From assembly GCA_011009095.1 (NCBI GenBank), contig VTPC01090559.1, positions 59,809 through 123,808 on the forward strand: 64,000 nt of DNA, in the 5' to 3' direction. This document shows, one piece after another, positions 47,800 to 60,225 of the stretch. Both the position numbers and the translations under genes were made by a program. Source of the stretch: Ignelater luminosus. Its lineage: Eukaryota > Arthropoda > Insecta > Coleoptera > Elateridae. Within the stretch, counting starts at the first letter, position 1. Each line of letters starts with the position of its first letter. The notes beneath the pieces are model-generated. The model was given only the letters and a program-made list of their open reading frames with translations. It was not told the origin of the DNA and ran no database searches.

Positions 47800-50749
47800 C
47801 GTCATGCTCTTAATATGTAGACCAGGACGTCAGGACCAAGGTACTTCAGATTACCTAACCTATTCCACATTCCCTACTATTTTCTTTCTCCGAATTTTTC
47901 TTCTTTCTCATAGCTCGTCTTACGTTGTTTTGTTTCTTGCCCTCGATCGTTTTTGTTCTCTTTTTCTTTATTTTTTTGCTTGTTTCACTTTTTAGTTTTG
48001 CTCTTCGTTCTTCTTGTTAGTAATTGTTTGCCTTTTCTTTTTTCTTTATTTCTTTTCTATTTTGGTTTACTTATATCATATAGCTTTATCTCTGATTCTT
48101 TTACTTCTACCATCTCCCTTGCCTTTTGTTTTTCGCTTTGTCATCAGGCAATTTTATTACCAATATCGCTTTGATGTCTATACTCTTCGTTTGTTTTTCT
48201 TACTTCTGTTTATTATGACTATGCAGTTTTGAATTTCTGGACTTCAATATTGCAAAATCAGTGTCAGTCTCCACTAAGAATTTTAAACGTCAGTGCCCTG
48301 ACGAGTGATTCAGCTTATCGAAATCGCCCCTCTCAAGAACCAAAGCAATTCTTTAAGCGAAAAGAGTGTTTTTGATCTGCCAACTTTCATATTACCTTTC
48401 TGATCGTATACCCATGCAACGTTGAGTAAATGATATTCAGACAGTTTTCCATAGGCTGGAAATGAAAGCGGCTGCCTTGGAGTTTCAAACGGACATTAAA
48501 TTGGAAAAGAAGATTTTTTGTTGTCCGATATCTAATGAAGGACTTTGTAGATTTTGTTTGGGTTGCGTTTGATCTTTCATTGTCAGAACTAATATTTAAT
48601 TGCTTTAGTCAGTTAAATGTGAAATAGTTCGGGCGTGAAGTATAGTACGATGCTTTAGAGTTGAAGGGTTACAAATCGTAATTGATTCAATCATTAAGTA
48701 CTGCGGAAAAACTGAACTCTAGAATGTACTTTTTATTCAGCATCAGCCAGCATTCAATTTTTTCCTTATTTTAATTTGTAAAATTTCTGTAGGCGGGTTT
48801 TAGTCACTTGAACTTGTCCTTGGCGAGGGTTTAGGCCCTTAACAACACAAACCACCCACCTACTTTTATATTCAAACAAAATTGTTAAAATCAAAAAAGT
48901 TTTTAATTTTATTTTGCCAGAAAACAACAGTGAATTGCTTTTGTCGCGGATTATCCCTAAATTTAAACTTGTAAAGCAAACATTTCTCTTTCAAATACCA
49001 TCTCAAATACCATCACAAAGTTAAATAATTTCGTAACGTTAATTAACCATTACTCGTTTATTATATTCATTAAATTTGTATCAGCTCAGATTTTACGAGA
49101 GTTCCAAAACTAATTAGTTACTTACGCCTTGAACAAATAGGAAATAATAGAAGTTGTAGGCAGAATGTAATTTAAATTAAGTTTCTGTCAATTCTCATAT
49201 ACCCATCGCCAATACAAAACTCGATTTATCTAATCAGACACTTCAATTTATTATCAGCTTATTACACGCCTATGTAGTGATTACGCTCACCCAAGTGTTA
49301 TTTATTGTTATTTGGAACTAAAATGTCAAGAAAACCTGCTGATATTTAATCTTTTAGCACCTCTTTGCAACATCATCAGTAGCATCAGTAAGACAATTAG
49401 ATATTGTAAAATTAAAATAAGCAAATATTTAAAGACACTTAATTAGTGCTAAATAATTTTTTTTTCTAAATTAGATACATAATTTGGCAAATACAAATTT
49501 AAACGGTTAAACACGTCCTTGAATTCATCCTACATTAATTAAGTTTGTTTTTTTTATTATTTTGACTTGTGAATTAATTATTGCCCACGTCGACGTTTTG
49601 TCAATGAAACCTTGACGAGATATTGACTGTAAATTAGTTTTGATTAAAACTGGAAGATTTGAGAAATTAGTGTCAGTGATAAAAGGAAATGATGTTTAGA
49701 GATTCAACATTGTGCAATATTTTAAAATAGAAAAAATTGCGCATTGGTATCAATCTTAATGTTTTTAATTCAAGATGACACAGCTAATTAATATGTAAAA
49801 GGAAAGTATTTTTGAGTCAACATTTAAATAGTAGGGTATTGTTATTACTACATATTCATGTTTACACAGGAAGTTATTTTGCAAATTATTCGTTTTCAAG
49901 AATATGATGTTAGATACCAAGAAATTTCGCTTATTAATTCATGTTTACTTACTTTTTTTTGGTGTTTCTCATTTTATACTATTTGGGTTATGCAATAGCG
50001 TGACAAGTTCAACCTTATACTTAGAGCAAACTTTAATATTTTTTTCTTCTAAATTACCTTCCCTTCAAGAAAAATAATGAACTGCTATTTTTTCGGCTTC
50101 TTCTCCAATTATTTGTCGAATGTGATAAAAGTTACATTTTTTGATCTCTTGACACCTTGGAAGTTCAACAATACATTTGGTTATTAGGTTTATTTGTTGT
50201 TACAGTACTAGACGAGTTCTTGGATGTTCCATTTGCTTCGCGATAGAATTTTGACCTAACATGTTCAACGTTAAGGATTTGTAACACTTGTTGATCATCT
50301 ATCTTGATCAAGTTTTGGAATGATTGTAAAAAAGAGTTCTTTATTACCTGTTATTATTGCCACGAGTAACGTAAATAATGTTTCTTTACTAATCAGACTT
50401 TGATCGACACCCTACTGATAATATTTTTTTCAAATGTGGCAAAACACTTTAGTCAATGAATTTCCCATGCCGACGCCAAAGTCCTGAATTCTTCTGCAGA
50501 GTCTATAGCTTATTGAAAAAACAGGGTAAAAGATTACCTTAGGAAGGAATTCCACCAAGAAACTCCTGGCTCAATAAATACAAAACAAAAGATAGCTTTG
50601 ACAAACTGTAACTGTCGCATAACATTCCATTACGTGACAGAAAATAATTTTTGCGATACGAAGAAGACTTCAATTCGATTATCATGTCGAATGATGATTA
50701 GTTTATTAGGATAATGGAATAGAATGTGTAAGTGACGCAATGTTTATGC
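47800..50749. other. Non-coding DNA with a pyrimidine-rich tract
   Basis: From 47870 to 48230 the plus strand is extremely T/C-rich (TTTTTCTTT-type runs), giving misleading hydrophobic frames. The remainder is AT-rich. Around 48292-48330 a CCTGACGAG...CGAAATCGC phrase resembles the core seen at 34.9-35.5 kb, but a pairing stem is not convincing. Confidence 0.5.
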
Positions 50750-51285
50750 ACCTTCTTCATGCAATCCTTCTCCGCTTCATGCCTTCCTTCCACAGGAACG
50801 GTTCTCGTTTGGTTTTTGGGCTTTGCCTTCTTTTTCCACATCGCTTGCGACGCCAACACTTGAAACCTCCCTAAGGTAGTCTATTATCAGAGTCGAAGAT
50901 TCTTAATATTTCAATAAACTTCAATAGCAAACTTCTGGGAATGTTTACCTCGAACGAAAAATAACTTTGGAGGATCCATTCAACCAGTCATTATTATTAA
51001 TGTTCTTAGGGAAAGCTATTATGAGTACAAGTCTGAAGTTTTAATCTTCCGACTTAACTTCCAGCATCTTCCCTTCTATGCTGCCTGCGGCGGCAACCGT
51101 TTACCTTCTTGGGAAAAGCTAACACGAGCTATAGAGTCAGTATTTCTAAATTCTCTGAGAATTTCCAACAGAGAACTTTCGACACTATTTGCATCTCACG
51201 ACAAATAACTTTGTAGAGCTCACCCAATCAGACTCATTAATTTAAATCGTTTTTCCTTCATCATGTGGAAAGCTATTGTCAGGTA

Positions 51286-51449
51286 GAGTGATTTCCAAAT
51301 CTCGTGGTACGCGACCGTCGATGCGCAGAAGACAAATTTTAGCCGGGCGACCCTACATGCATGATTGTTACAATTTTCTATCTCTCTTTCTTGTGCAGTA
51401 AGCTCCGCCTTTTGCGCATTTCGCGTGCCACGAGATTTGGAAACCACTT
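51286..51449. mobile_element. 164-bp MITE with TA target duplication, empty site visible in the sister repeat
   Basis: The ends AGTGATTTCCAAATCTCGTG and, inverted, AGTGGTTTCCAAATCTCGTG pair over about 28 bp with two mismatches. TA flanks it at 51284-51285 and 51450-51451. The sister unit at about 52188 reads AGGTAAAAAGTCGG without the insert, a direct view of the pre-insertion site. TA preference points to a Tc1/mariner-type helper. It holds no transposase; the 75-codon minus-strand frame across it is incidental. Confidence 0.85.
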
Positions 51450-52752
51450 TACAGAGTCGGAATTTCTAAGACATTGAAAATTTCAAACGGAAGACTTCTG
51501 TAGATGATTTCATGTCGCAAGAAACAACATTGTAGAGCTAACCCAATCGTACTACTTACTCTTCAACACTGACCTTCTTAGGAAAAGTTATCGCGAGGTA
51601 CAGACCCGGAATTTTTGAACGTTCTCTGAGAGTTTTCAAAAGACAAATTTTGAAAATGTTTGTACCTTACGATAAATGACTTCTTAAGAGTTAATCCAAT
51701 GAGTCATTAATTTCTAGCAACATTTCGTTTCTAAGAATTCTCAACAGAAAACTTATAAAAATGCTTGCATTTGTCGAGAAATAACTTCTAACCTAATCAT
51801 ATTACTGTTAACTTCTATCCTTCTATGTTGTCTGTAGTGGCAGTACTGACCTTTTTAGGAAAAACTCTAGCGAGGTGCAGAGTCATAATTTCTAAAATTC
51901 TGAGAATTTTCCAGAGAAAACTTCTGAAAATGTGTACATCTAACGAGAAATAGCTTTGTACAAGTAACTAGCTTCTAATATCTTTATTATCATGCCGCCT
52001 ACGGCGGAAATATTTTGACCTTCTTAGGAAAAGCTTTCACGAGCTATATAGAGTCAATATTTTTAAATTTTCTGAGAATTTCCAATAGAGTACTTTCGAC
52101 ACTATTTTCATCTCACGAGAAATAACTTTGTAGAGCTCACCTAATCATACTCATTAATTTAAAGCACCATGTAGAAAGCTATCGTCAGGTAAAAAGTCGG
52201 AATTGGCAAGACATTGAAAATTTCAAACGGAAAACGTCTGTAGATGATTTCATGTCACAAGAAACAACGTTGTAGAGCTAACCCAATCATACTAGTTACT
52301 CTTCAACACTGACCTTCTTAGGAAAAGGTACAGACCCGGAATTTCTGAACGTTCTCTTAAAGTTCTCAACAGAAAAATTCTGAAAATACTTGTATCTGAC
52401 GATAAATGGCTTTTTAGAGTTAACCCAATCAGTCATTAATTTCTAACAGCTTTTTATTTCTGAGAATTCTCGACAGAAAACTTATAAAAATGCTTGCATC
52501 TGTCGAAACATAACTTTGTAGAGCTAACCTAATTATATTACTTATTATTAAATAATTTCTACCATTCTATGAAGCCTGTAGCGGCAGTACTGAGCTTTTT
52601 AGGAAAACTCTATCGAGGTTAAAGAGTCGTAATTTCTAAAATTCTGAGAATTTCCCAGAAAACATCTGAAAAAGTTTACATCTAACGAGAAATAGCTTTG
52701 TACAAGTAGCTAGCTTCCAGCATCTTTATTACCATGGCGCCTACCATACCTA

Positions 52753-53975
52753 GGGTATTCCCAGAAGGACCCGACCTAACAAAGAAAACACAAAACATTT
52801 GGGAAGAAATATCTTTATTTCTCTACATAGTCTCCTTTTAGCTCGATACACTTTTCCCAACGATGTTCGATAGCTTCGATACCCTATTTATAGTGAGAAA
52901 CGTCGAGCTTCTCAAAATAGGTATCAACCTCAGACTCTACCTCTCCATTGTTGTTGTTAAGCCATTTTTTCAAGTTTGGAAACAGAAAATAATCCGAGGG
53001 GGCTAAATCTGGCGAATAAGGTGCATGTGGAAGCAATTCGAATTTTAACTCATTGATTTTGGCCATCGCGATGATGGATGTGTGAATTGGTGCATTGTCT
53101 TGATGAAACAAAACTTCTTTTTTGCCAAATGCGACCGTTTTTTCTTGATTTCATCACTCAAACGCTGCAATAAGTTCGCATAATACTCGCCGTTGATGAA
53201 GATAATCAATGAAGATTATCCCACGCGAATTCCAAAAAACTGACGCCATGACCTTGCCTGCAAATGGAACTGTCTTCGCCTTGTTTGGAGCAGATTTTCC
53301 CCTTTCAGCCCATTGTTTTGACTGTTCCTTCGTTTTGAGTGTGAATTGATGGACTCATGTTTCATCCATGGTTATGAATCGGCTTTATTGCTGTAAAACT
53401 TCGCCAAACACTCGATTGAAACATCCTCACGACGCTGTTTTTGTTCCATAGTGAGTAATCGCGGCACCCATCTTGCGCACAGCTTTCTCATGTCCAAATC
53501 TTCAGTCAACATGCGATGTACAGCACTTTTTGAAATGCTTACAATGTCTGCTAGCTCGTGCACTTTCAGTTGACGGTCATCCAATACCATTTTGTGGATT
53601 TTTTCACCAGTTCTGGCGTAGTCACCTCATTTGGTCGATCACTGCGATGTTCGTCTTGACAACTCGCACGGCCTCGTTTAAACTCTGCCACCCAATATTT
53701 TACTGTTGCAAACGAAGGAGCAGGCTCTCCCAGAGTAGAATGTAGCTCCGCTTTGATTGGACTGAGGGCTTTCAAATGAAAGTATTGTATCACGTAATGA
53801 TGACCAATTTTTTCCATGTTTACAAATTCACTGAGAGCGTTCACTATTGATGGCTGCCAAACAAATACTAAACAACGTAGCTTTGTCTAACTTTAAATTT
53901 AAATTTTAGAAGATTGGTACTTTCAGTTATTCTTCAAAGAACAACCGCCATCTATACATCAGGTCGACTACCCTT
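52753..53975 (-). mobile_element. Near full-length DD34D mariner, inactivated
   Basis: Reading on the minus strand from about 53820, the parts are MEKIGHHYVIQYFHLKALSP and KYWVAEFKRGRASCQDEHR, then the second helix-turn-helix LKVHELADIVSISKSAVHRM. Next come ITMDET near 53365 (first Asp), VLFHQDNAPIHT (52.9-53.1 kb) and SPDLAPSDYFLF, 34 residues apart, and the closing ELKGDYVEK near 52815. Probable ends lie at 52753 (GGGTATTCCC...) and 53975, with TA on both sides; the two ends match only roughly. About 1.22 kb is normal for mariner. A few stops and frameshifts break it. It sits inside the satellite-like array. Confidence 0.8.
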
Positions 53976-54037
53976 TATGACAAGGCACAAAGCCGGAAGT
54001 TCTAAATGTTCTGCGAATCTTTAACGCAGAACTTCGA

Positions 54038-54180
54038 GGCCTGGTTGCATAAAGCGGAATCATTCAAATGATCACGTTAATTTTGGGTTAACCAATCAAG
54101 TTTTGTAACATTCAAATATAACATTATCCAATCATATCGGTTAAGTCTGTGGTCATTTGATTATTTGATTAATTCAATCG
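54038..54180 (+). mobile_element. Fragment of a GGTTGCA-ended MITE
   Basis: It starts AGGCCTGGTTGCATAAAGC and continues with AACCAATCAA and ATCCAATCATATCGGTTAA. The same order of phrases appears, inverted, at 57435-57580. The far end is not clear. It is a second insertion into the satellite-like array. Confidence 0.55.
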
Positions 54181-55100
54181 TACTCCATAACTTCTTGCAT
54201 TTTTAATTCTATGCTGCCTGCGGCAGCAACACTGTATATGACCTTCTTATGGAAAGCTATTGCGAGGTGCAGAATCGAAATTTCTAAGTGTTATAAGAAT
54301 TTCTAGCAACAAACTTGATGATGTTTGCACCCGATCAGAAATAATTTTATAAAGCTAACTCAATCATATTAATTAACGTCAAGCATCTTTCGATTGACAC
54401 AACACTGTAAATTTCTAATGGAAAGCTGTCATGAGATACAGAGCCGGTATTTGTAAATGCTCTGAAAATTTTCAACAGAAACTTCTGAAAATCTCTTAAG
54501 GACTAATCCAGTTTGAGTTATGCTTTCCATTTCCATGCTGCCTGCGGCAGCAACACTTTAGGCACTATAAGGAAAAGATGTTGCAAGGCACATAGTCGAA
54601 ACTTCTGAATCTTTTGAGGATTTCCAACAGCAAGCTTGTGTAAATGTTTACATTATCAACATCGGCTGCGGCAGTACTGTAAACTTTCTTGAGGAAAGCC
54701 TTCACGAGCTACATAGGTAGGAGTTCTTAATCTTTTGAACATTCTCAACATAAAACTTCTGAAAATGTTTGCATCTAATTAAAAAATGTTTGCAATAACT
54801 TTATAGAATAAATTGAATCACATTCCTTAACTTCGAACATCTTTCCTTCTATGTCGCCTGTGGCGACAACTCTGACCTTCTCAGGAGAAAGCTATCGTCA
54901 GGTGCAGGGCTAGGATTTCTAAATGTTCTAAGGATTTCCAATAGCAGTCTTTTGAAGATGTTTGCATTTAATACAAAATGACTTGTAAGAGCTAACTTTG
55001 GACTTTGCCCTTCCGCGACAGCACGGTAGACTTTTTTAGGGAAAGCTGTCTTGAGATTCTGGAAAATTGTCAAAAGAAGGCTCAGAGAGAAGTGAGCAAT

Positions 55101-56410
55101 GTCAGACTGGCATCGACATTAGAAAACGTCTTGAAAGTGCTACACTAAGATCAAACATTTTGTGTACATCGATGATAAAATACTTTGATTCCGTAGCTGC
55201 TGATCAAACTCAATATAGCCTCATAGGATAATAGAGTTAAGTAAATAAAGAATGTACTGAACACATTTCTTTTGTTTTATTTCTACTTTGTTCCATTAAT
55301 TTTACTTTTATAAGCAATAAATTATATTTCAATTAATAACTACATAATACTTGTAGGAACAACTTGTGTTCACAATGGAACATTATAAAACTGAATTTTG
55401 TTTGGAAAAAAAAGTTTAAAATTTTAAATGTCACAATAATCACAGCAATCCGTAGAGAATGGAAAATTAAAATGGAATTTTAATTCAGATAAACACCCAC
55501 GTTTATATTTTTCCGTCAACGCTTTTGTGCTTTACCCTTGTTTTTGTTGAGTAAAAAAGGGATGATGTCTGGATAAAATGTTGTCGACGAAAAGCTATTG
55601 TTTAGAAGTTGAGGTTTTAAACATTTAATAACAGTAAGTACAGAGTTTCATAATTTCTAATTAGGTAATATTTAATGATTACTTAAAACCACGCAATAGT
55701 TGATTAATGGTGACACAAATACTTCATAAATTTTCGAGCCTGTTCCTGTCTCAGCATTGTAGAAAAGAAAGTAACAAGTAAATAATTTAATTAAGGTTAT
55801 CATTACAAGTCAACAATACAGCTGATAAAAAGGATGGCTGTTCCATGTACAACACAATAACATGCGTGAGGTTATTTACAATGATTGTTAAACCATTGTA
55901 AAGAAAATATTAAATTGATAAGGATAATAACAATAAATTGGTTGTTGTTAACAAAATGTGAATTTAATAAAGATTTTCTTGTCAAAATCAAGTTTAAAGT
56001 TCATTTTTTTCTCGTAGAAGTAATTTTTCTTAAAGCATGATCGTTTTGTGTCAAGTTGGACAAATTAGGAATAATTGAACACCCAACACATTCTTGAGTC
56101 TTTTAAAATGATAAATTGTTGTAATAATAGATTTTTCGGAGTAATCGCTTTTGATAAATTTCAATTTAGATAAATGAGCCTCTAAAAGGACCTAATTAAT
56201 ATTCTGGTTTAATGAGGATATTAAAGAAGGGATTACACCAAAAAGTTAGCCTTGTGACAGATTGAAAGTGTAAAGTCTGTTTTTATGAAGGCATCGAATT
56301 TTACTGTCATGAATCTTTAAAAGCGAAATTAATCCTTTAAGAAATAACAGTTTTATCGTATAATAAAAATTTCTATAATCTATACTAAAATTCCAATCTT
56401 TCCCTTATAC
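55101..56410. other. AT-rich non-coding DNA
   Basis: The repeat phrases of the array stop near 55100. Beyond that I see only low-complexity AT-rich sequence with no frames or repeat ends. Confidence 0.5.
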
Positions 56411-56760
56411 AGGGTGTCTCCAGATCGATTTAACAATAGGCGTGAAAGACAAAAAAATTTTCCAGTCGAAATTTGAGCCTGTTAAGATCAGCCCTGCTTA
56501 ATTAGAAACTAACTTGCGCCATATTTTTAGTTTTGAAAAATCAAGCAGGCTTTGATAGGTATCGAAAACTTCTTTTCGGTGTAGGCAAGGCACCTTTTCC
56601 GTAAGACATATCGAAAAATTCTATAAGCAAAAGTTGTTCAGAATGCAAATTTATGCCCACATACCAAATTTGAAAACAATTTGATTTTTTTTTTAATTCC
56701 AGGAAGATTTGCTTTATGTAACTGCCACAGATGAACTGTAAACTCGTGATTAGGTTTATG
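56411..56760 (+). repeat. Repeat fragment with an ACAGGGTGTC-type end
   Basis: ACAGGGTGTCTCCAGATCG at 56411, followed by phrases about 100-250 bp on such as CATATCGAAAAATTC, is typical of insect interspersed repeats that begin ACAGGGTG. A matching inverted end was not found nearby, so only one side is supported. Confidence 0.35.
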
Positions 56761-56829
56761 AATCATTTTACATTTAGTGTTCTACAAATGAACTGAACTT
56801 GGGGCTCCTCAGAAAATTCCTCTATTAGC

Positions 56830-57350
56830 CGTTGCCGCGTGTATAACCCCTCACCCACCTTCTCTATTCTACCATGCACTCTTCCATCCTCCCGCAGCGC
56901 GAACTATGGGGGTTTGTGGTTCTGAAGAAGATCGTTTTACCCAACATCACACCACCGAATTACTCATCCATTCCTACATTCCATAAACCAAAACCAAAAT
57001 TACTCCAACTTATTCTCTACCACCACCACCAATTCCGACCTCCAGTTCAACCATTACCCGACTTCTCCAACCCAGAAGTCCAGCACCTCAGCATCCAATA
57101 CCACCAAAGTCTCCGAAGAACCGCCGCGACGCCAACTACACCACCGAATAAGAAATCCTTGAGGGGCATTCAAGCCCACTGCACTATCTTGCCACAAATG
57201 ATGAAGACTCCAAGATGCACCAACTTCCATCATTAGTACATTAGTACCGGATGAGAATTGTGCTCAGCCACCAACAATCCATCAATCAACTCCAGGCTGA
57301 AGAGAAGCCGAACTTCTACAGCCGCCTTGCCCCGGCGCGGCATGCGATGA
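56830..57350 (+). other. GC-rich proline/threonine-coding block of unknown origin
   Basis: GC is clearly higher than in flanking DNA and CCACCACC runs occur. All three plus frames give Pro/Ser/Thr-rich peptides (for example SLPPPPIPTSSSTITRLLQP in one frame), and each is broken. The longest is 120 codons at 56874-57236. The composition differs from the neighbourhood, suggesting a transposed or captured fragment, perhaps from a retrotransposon leader or ORF1-like region, but no domain identifies it. No poly(A) tail or terminal repeat is visible. Confidence 0.3.
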
Positions 57351-57434
57351 TAATTATTATTCTTTTATGTGAATAGATGAACAAAATTGGGGCAAGTTGA
57401 TTTTCAAAATCTACTTGGGATTTCGTTCTAACGC

Positions 57435-57580
57435 TCGGTTGCCCAAAAACAATTTGATCAGTTGATTAGCCGATCTGATTGGATAAGTCTAAATATTTCA
57501 CTACTTCTGATTGGTTAATCAATTGATCAAGTGGTTGATCAATCGATCAAGCATTTAACAAAGCTTTGTGCAACCTGGCC
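57435..57580 (-). mobile_element. ~146-bp fold-back MITE, same family as 54038-54180
   Basis: One end is CGGTTGCCCAAAAACAATTT and the other, in reverse complement, is AGGTTGCACAAAGCTTTG. The inner sequence is full of TTGATCA-type motifs that can fold back on themselves. No coding potential is visible. Target duplication is unresolved. Confidence 0.65.
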
Positions 57581-60050
57581 TAAGTGTTTAGAATTTGCTA
57601 CATAATCACCTCAAATGTTGTTTGCGTTTTATTATTTGGACCTGCCGACATTTTCATATATTGAATAATTGTGACTGCATCATATCTTTGAAGTCTTTTA
57701 GATTTTCAGCTTTTACAATCGTTTTTGCACGTAGAAATAATCACATGGTTTCTGAAGAAACAAGACAGGGCTGTGCTCTTTTATTGGTTTAGATAGTGAA
57801 AATCTCCATACTCTGCATGGAGTAGCTTTATTTACTCGTCCATAATTAGCAGATCTAAGGAGTTCCAAATTTATGACTCGATTATTTCCTTAATTTGCCG
57901 AGTGTTCTGAATTTTTCATCTCAGCATGTCCAACTTTCTGTGAATTCGTCTTGGCATGTCTTTCGTTTGAGAATATTCATTTATAGCTTTAACAAGCTTG
58001 TACGAGTCGAATTTAGCTGACCTTTCTTTGATCGTATAAATCTTTCTCCTGCCAGCAATTAGCGACTTGGAGAGTTACAAAGAAGGCAGAGTTGAATCTA
58101 GTCAAGTCTGTCAAATAAGATTATTTGGCTTAGTGAGTCGATTCGACTTGAGACCTTGGAGCTCAAAATCGGACATTTTGACGCAGCACATTCAAGTTTT
58201 ATCTGCTTTTTGCATTGGGAATTAAGTTTGGAACAGTTGTAGTTGGAAACCGCCAGATTTAAAAAAGATATGAAAAATGTTAACTTGTGTTTGGATTCGA
58301 ATATAAATAGTCCAAATTTTTTACTTTTTCATGTTGATCACGACTCCCATTTTTGGCGTTTGCAAAAAAAGGTTGAACTTGATTTTATTATTATCTTTAA
58401 GGTATACTTGATCTTGTTTAAAAAGAAACTTAATTTATGTGCTCGACATTGCTCATGTTTACACTGATCAAAATAACTTTGTCGTTAGTTTAGTTGTATT
58501 TAGGTCTTTCTTTCTTTACTAAAGTCACCAACATCGCCACTTGAATGATGGATATTTCTCCTTGAAGAGCCTGTATTGCTTTTCTAGATTTTCGTTAGTG
58601 TTGAAACTTTCTTCACATATGTGTAACAATTCTCTTGTTGTCTTTTCTGGATTTGCTTAATTTTCTGGCTTCATAATGGATATATTCTAGTTATTTATTA
58701 GAAAAAGATTTTGAGCTAAATTAATGTCAAAATGGTCAAAATGATTTCAGTCACATAAACACTTTTGATTCAATTTTTGAGTTTGACCATTACGGTCCCA
58801 GTTTTGGGGAAAAATTTTAGTAGTTGAAATCGAGGCTTCGACTTCAAAAAAACTTTGCGATAATACTGATGTCAACGAGTTGTCAAAGAACAAAATGACT
58901 TGATGCCAAAACGATCTAAAACCTATGTTTTGGCATGTCGAAATTCCGATTCTCGTCAAAGCTAGAAAAAATACCGATGATACATTTTAAGATTCTCTAT
59001 GTGGTTAGATATTTCTAATCTATAGAAACACTCTGTATTGATAACTCCATAGAGGCAAAAATGCATTGCCCAGAAGGGAAGCTTTGATATCCAATGGACT
59101 TCCTTCTTGAGCAAGTCTTATGAGGGCTAAAATAATACCTAACCCAACTGGTAAAAACACTCTCGATTCAATTTGCACAATTATTGTCTGGTATTTCTAT
59201 GAACCTATCTCATTTCATTACAAGGCAAAATCTACAACTCTAGATCGAAGGTTTCCTCTCGTAATAGATCAGTAGATGGTAGAGTATAAGTCGCAAAATA
59301 AATGAGATAGGATCTTCAGCTATTAAGTTATTATTTGTTCATATTTGGGCGATTGGCTGAACAACAACCAGGATAGTTTGCGACAGTCATTAAAGTAAGC
59401 AAAAATTGAACCCGAAAATTGCTAAAATTAAGTAGACAAAACAAAAAACAGACATGATGATAAGTCTAAGCAAATCTGATCGTCTTGATAATAACATTTT
59501 ATTTATTTAATAAGTGTAATAATTGCGTAACAACGTTTATTATTATCTTTTAAAAAATGTTTTCAGCTCCCAGACAATATTTTATACACATCATTTTAAT
59601 TTAAAACAGTTTCAGAGTAGAACTTATATGGAAATGATTATTAAAATAATATTATTTTTATTACATTGTTTATACTAATGTGCTGTGTATGTAAAAAGAA
59701 GTTAAATTTACATTCGTAGTTATGTTCTTTTGTTTGTTTTCTTTGATTTGATGGATGTGCAATAATCACAAATTTTCAAACGCATTAAAAATTCTATTTT
59801 TAGTTTAAAAAATAAATGTTCAGGGAAAAACCATCTCATTCCAAATTATGTTCATTTTTAGAACTAAATACGTGACTAAAGAGTAATTTCTTATCTTACT
59901 CTCATTTTTAGATAATTTCGTATGAGAATAGAATTGGTCAAAGTAGTAGCTGTACTTTTATATCTAAATGAAACGTAAAACCGAGCACGCACTGTCTTTG
60001 TTTTCCGATATTATGGAAAGACAGAATAAATATTACCTGGTTTAGTGCGG
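57581..60050. other. AT-rich non-coding DNA
   Basis: No recognisable genes. Short frames at 57595-57792, 58243-58467 and 58747-58959 have no family signature and no splice context. Confidence 0.5.
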
Positions 60051-60058
60051 TGTTAGTA

Positions 60059-60219
60059 TATAAAAGAAAAACTTCTCAAGATTGAAGATTTGTTGTTTGT
60101 AGTGATTTGTGGTGATTTTAGTGTTTGTGTAGCACTTTTCGCTACTTTATCGGTTCGAATAAGTGTGAAAGGGAAAAAAACCAATTCTTTGTCAAAATTT
60201 TTTTCTATTTAAAAGTTGT
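60059..60219 (+). promoter_or_regulatory. Candidate TATA promoter with a short non-coding first exon
   Basis: TATAAAAG at 60059-60066 is a textbook TATA box. Transcription would start near 60090. The next ~130 bp contain no ATG-led frame of note and run to a good splice donor, TGT|GTAAGTG, at 60220. TATA, correct spacing and a donor in one strand are suggestive, but the AT-rich background makes chance matches common and no initiator is obvious. Confidence 0.3.
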
Positions 60220-60225
60220 GTAAGT

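Larger units (their letters stand above)
50750..55100 (+). repeat. Degenerate satellite-like tandem array (~180-bp unit)
   Basis: The same phrases recur in order many times: GACCTTCTTAGGAAAAGCTA, GAGGTACAGAGTCGG, TTCTAAATGTTCTGAGAATT, CAACAGAAAACTTCTGAAAA, ATAACTTTGTAGAGCTAACC and TTCTATGCTGCCTGCGGCGG. By my count a consensus unit is about 180 bp, but many units lack the last block. The GC-rich CTGCCTGCGGCGGCA is a near palindrome. A higher-order pair is visible: about 51066-51990 repeats as 51991-52750. Divergence is high, so homogenisation stopped long ago. A MITE and a mariner are inserted in it. Confidence 0.85.

Noticed and set aside
47762-48232. Overlapping hydrophobic frames that look like membrane proteins
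   Set aside because: They arise from a T/C-rich low-complexity tract; Phe/Leu/Ser-rich peptides are expected in any frame.
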